Origin: Maribacter algarum (ex Lu et al. 2025) (nom. illeg.) | Lineage (GTDB): Bacteria > Bacteroidota > Bacteroidia > Flavobacteriales > Flavobacteriaceae | DNA length: 64,000 nt | Assembly (NCBI GenBank): GCA_947495915.1 | Contig: CANMAW010000008.1 | Span: 62,001 to 126,000 of the forward strand | Direction of reading: 5' to 3' | Notes under the pieces: model-generated | The model's input: the letters and a program-made list of their open reading frames with translations, nothing else | Told to the model about the DNA's origin: nothing | The model's database searches: none | Part shown: positions 62,445 through 64,000 of the stretch, in pieces | Numbering within the stretch: the stretch's first letter is position 1 | How the letters are laid out: each line of letters begins with the position of its first letter | Translations under genes and position numbers: made by a program

Positions 62445-64000
62445 ATGAAGAAGCGAAAAATACCAAAATTTTTAAAACTATTACTCATAAGTTTTGCCGT
62501 CATTATTGGCTGTTTACTTTTATTTATAGCAAGTATCTATATTGGTGCTTGGGGTAAGTTACCAACTAAGAAAGAACTTGCTGACTTTCAATATCAGCAA
62601 GCTTCTGAAGTTTATTCTAGAGATAGTGTTCTAATTGGCAAGTATTACTTGTACGATAGGCAGCCCATTGCATTTGAGAATATACCACAACATGTATTAG
62701 ATGCCCTAGTATCTATAGAAGACGAACGTTTTTACAATCATTCAGGAGTTGATTATCAAAGCTTAATGCGAGTAGCGGTAAAAACTTTGTTGATGCAAGA
62801 TCAATCTTCTGGTGGTGGAAGTACAATTTCACAACAATTAGCAAAAAACCTTTATCCGCGTAACGAACGAAAAAATACCCATATAGCTGTTGACAAGATT
62901 AAAGAAATGTTCATGGCTTCAAGACTTGAGACTGTTTTTTCTAAAGATGAAATTCTTGCACATTATTTAAATACGGTTTCCTTCGGAGATAACACTTTCG
63001 GAATTGAAAGTGCTGCTTTAAAGTTTTTTAATAAAAAGACTAGTGATTTAAAAGTGGAAGAAGCTGCCGTACTAATAGGAATGTTAAAAGCTACCTATGG
63101 ATATAATCCCAGAGTTTTTCCTGATAACAGCTTAGCTCGTAGAAACTTGGTGCTTCAGTCGATGGCCAATAATGAAGTCTTAGCGATAGCGAAAAAAGAC
63201 AGTTTAGTAGCTACTCCCCTAACTTTAGATTATAGAAAATTTGATTATTCTGATGGTGTTGCTCCATATTTTAGAGAAGAAGTACGCAAGAAATTAATCA
63301 AGTGGGTAAGCTCAGAAAAAGAGAAAGGAAATTCATATAATATTTATACTTCCGGATTAAAAATCTATACCACCCTGAACTATAAAATGCAAGTATTGGC
63401 TGAAGAAGCCATGCAGAAACATATGGCTTCGCTGCAAAAAACCTTCGAAAAAAGCTATGGAGAAAGGGGCCCTTGGAAAACCAATGGAAAAATTATAGAA
63501 AAAGCAATTCGAAATTCAGAACATTATAAAAAACTAATCTCAAACGGATTAACACATCAAGAAGCTAGAGACTCTTTAAGTCAGCAACGAACGATGAATC
63601 TGATGGATTGGAAAGGCGATAATAGGGTTTCAGCCAGTGTAATTGATAGTATTCAACATTACATGAAGTTCTTGAACACCGGTTCATTAGCCATTGATTC
63701 TAAAACTGGTGCCGTACACACTTGGATCGGAGGAGTCAACTTTAAACATTTCAAATTTGACCATGTTGCTCAAAGTAGAAGACAAGTAGGTTCTACCTTT
63801 AAACCTATAGTTTATACAGCAGCTTTAGAAACAGGTATACCCCCATGTGCTTATTTCTCTGCTCGTGAGGTGGAGTATGAAAATTTAAAAGGTTGGTCGC
63901 CCAGTAACTCTGGTGATAAAGACGAAGCATATTTAAATTATGCTATGGAAGAATCATTAAGTAAATCGGTGAATACCGTTGCCGTTAAAGTTATGGAGGC
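62445..64000 (+). CDS. Penicillin-binding protein 1A-type transglycosylase/transpeptidase, C-terminus cut by window edge
   Basis: The frame is open from the ATG at 62445 to the end, giving 518 residues of a bifunctional peptidoglycan synthase. A basic N-terminus and a membrane anchor (about 12-36) lead to the GT51 domain, with catalytic Glu92 in SIEDERFYNHSGVD and GGGSTISQQLAKNLYP. The transpeptidase domain begins near 420. Its SxxK motif is GSTFKP (Ser450, Lys453) and SxN is SVN (508-510). The KTG motif lies beyond the window. Divergent from the S1/P1 nuclease. Confidence 0.94.
   Translation, partial: MKKRKIPKFLKLLLISFAVIIGCLLLFIASIYIGAWGKLPTKKELADFQYQQASEVYSRDSVLIGKYYLYDRQPIAFENIPQHVLDALVSIEDERFYNHSGVDYQSLMRVAVKTLLMQDQSSGGGSTISQQLAKNLYPRNERKNTHIAVDKIKEMFMASRLETVFSKDEILAHYLNTVSFGDNTFGIESAALKFFNKKTSDLKVEEAAVLIGMLKATYGYNPRVFPDNSLARRNLVLQSMANNEVLAIAKKDSLVATPLTLDYRKFDYSDGVAPYFREEVRKKLIKWVSSEKEKGNSYNIYTSGLKIYTTLNYKMQVLAEEAMQKHMASLQKTFEKSYGERGPWKTNGKIIEKAIRNSEHYKKLISNGLTHQEARDSLSQQRTMNLMDWKGDNRVSASVIDSIQHYMKFLNTGSLAIDSKTGAVHTWIGGVNFKHFKFDHVAQSRRQVGSTFKPIVYTAALETGIPPCAYFSAREVEYENLKGWSPSNSGDKDEAYLNYAMEESLSKSVNTVAVKVME

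Noticed and set aside
1-64000. CRISPR arrays, tRNA or rRNA genes, prophage or insertion-sequence transposases
   Set aside because: I looked for regularly spaced repeats, cloverleaf and rRNA sequences, and transposase or integrase motifs and found none.

Overview
The window is a low-GC chromosomal segment from a member of the Bacteroidota, most likely a marine Flavobacteriaceae. Four things point this way. There is a TonB receptor/DUF4249 pair. There is an rpmB-rpmG-DUF4295-ftsY cluster. Several families typical of the phylum are present (DUF922, DUF2911, LysM-PBP1, BshC). Many genes are preceded by the phylum's -7 promoter box, TAnnTTTG. I see no rRNA, tRNA, CRISPR array, prophage or intact insertion sequence. 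About 62 protein genes are supported, two of them cut by the window edges, plus two patches of decayed genes.

Layout. 1-4.5 kb (minus): DUF922 protein (partial), OsmC, LysM-PBP1 protein and guaA. 5-8.4 kb (plus): TonB receptor and DUF4249 lipoprotein. 8.6-13.5 kb: a PPOX flavoprotein, bshC for bacillithiol synthesis, and an M14 carboxypeptidase. 13.5-28.7 kb is the accessory part: three Crp/Fnr regulators, small membrane proteins, an NCS1-like permease with a mannitol dehydrogenase, a copper-type P-ATPase, gene relics at 21.3-21.6 and 22.7-23.2 kb, a DJ-1/PfpI lipoprotein, a MarR regulator with a visible operator pair, a hydrolase, and a split Ada alkylation-repair module. 29.1-32.5 kb: a two-gene sucrose-like module, an SPP-type phosphatase fused to a glucosidase/invertase-like domain followed by an SPS-like glycosyltransferase.

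32.5-48.7 kb is mostly minus-strand housekeeping: gntP-type permease, rimO, (plus-strand serine hydrolase), amidase, DUF2911, ftsY, DUF4295, rpmG, rpmB, cinA, Hpt protein, FAH hydrolase, exonuclease, 2-oxo-acid dehydrogenase E2 and recR. 48.8-64 kb: Na+/solute symporter, CoA-binding protein, fabH, htpG, secreted proteins, MOSC protein, DUF885 peptidase, DoxX-like protein, an AraC regulator overlapping alkB, S1/P1 nuclease and the start of a class A penicillin-binding protein.

The most interesting points are the phosphatase-glycosidase fusion next to an SPS-like transferase; the Ada protein split into a 78-residue methyl-acceptor-like protein and a separate AraC/methyltransferase protein; the MarR operator pair flanking its own promoter; and orphan terminators in the guaA and fabH upstream regions and after htpG that suggest small RNAs or attenuators. 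Bacillithiol synthesis, OsmC, Ada, AlkB, the azoreductase and DJ-1 together give a picture of a cell equipped against thiol, peroxide and alkylation stress. Function calls come from motif reading only; no database search was run.
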